A stretch of DNA of 28,381 bases from the NCBI GenBank assembly GCA_027578815.1, contig JANBTH010000184.1:1-28381 (forward strand), written 5' to 3'. Every line of letters begins with the position of its first letter. Positions within the stretch are counted from its first letter, which is position 1. The position numbers and the translations under genes are program-made. This DNA comes from Coemansia sp. RSA 1804. Its lineage: Eukaryota; Kickxellomycota; Kickxellomycetes; Kickxellales; Kickxellaceae. Shown here in pieces: positions 28,269 to 28,381 of the stretch. Under the pieces are notes generated by a model. That model searched no databases. It saw only the letters and a list, made by a program, of their open reading frames with translations, and was not told where the DNA came from.

Positions 28269-28381
28269 ATGATGGCCAATATAAACCACCTGGATCCTGG
28301 AGTTCTCTATCGCATCCTTTGTCTTGCATCTGGTGAACTGGCTAAAGACATTGACGAGTGGAAAAACAAGCTCCCTTTTCT
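28269..28381 (+). CDS. F-box-like / leucine-rich family protein, copy 4 (5' part)
   Basis: Only the first 37 codons lie in the window. They read MMANINHLDPGVLYRIL and then ELAKDIDEWKNKLPF, the F-box-like start of the family. Two adjacent ATGs (28269 and 28272) are in frame; alignment with copy 2 favours the second, scanning would favour the first. No break is seen in the part present. Confidence 0.8.
   Translation, partial: MMANINHLDPGVLYRILCLASGELAKDIDEWKNKLPF

Overview
The window looks like nuclear DNA of a fungus. It has short spliceosomal introns with a TACTAAT-type branch site (seen in the TRM5 homologue), BLOC-1, TRM5 and GH47 housekeeping genes, fungal-style MATE and ABCC transporters, and a tandem F-box-like gene family. 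An early-diverging lineage such as Kickxellomycotina (Coemansia-like) is my guess from the intron-poor genes and the expanded F-box family. I could not test this.

Layout. 1-92 is the 3' end of an unidentified + strand gene. 539-1243 (+) is a SNAPIN-like BLOC-1 subunit ending in a CAG/polyQ tract. 1531-2994 (-) is the tRNA m1G37 methyltransferase TRM5, read here as two exons. 3325-4962 (+) is the first copy of an F-box-like/leucine-rich family. 5042-6868 (-) is a type II membrane GH47 alpha-1,2-mannosidase. 7385-12235 is a MATE transporter block on the minus strand: a decayed relic and two intact 511-residue paralogues whose promoters were duplicated with them. Between the two intact genes lies a decayed start of an F-box-family gene on the plus strand. 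12844-15552 (+) is an F-box/beta-propeller protein, possibly with a start codon split by an intron. 15848-20219 (+) is a full-length ABCC (MRP-type) transporter whose frame breaks in the second membrane domain. 20477-23164 (+) is a large disordered RING-H2 protein with an N-myristoylation-type start. 23318-23701 (-) is a small C2H2 protein. From 24369 to the window end are three more F-box-like/LRR copies: one intact, one with a 1-base frameshift, one cut by the window edge.

How it fits together. The left 3 kb and the GH47, F-box/propeller and RING genes look like ordinary single-copy genes. The rest is a birth-and-death landscape of two families: MATE transporters and AT-rich F-box-like/LRR genes. 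Each of the four recognisable F-box-like starts is preceded, 102-107 bases before the ATG, by the same 23-base element and then a pyrimidine-rich box, so the copies may share regulation. Together with the F-box/propeller and RING-H2 proteins, several genes here could feed ubiquitin ligation, and three act in membrane export. The family array with its shared upstream element, and the two relics hidden between the MATE genes, are the most interesting content. I saw no rRNA, tRNA, CRISPR array or intact transposon.
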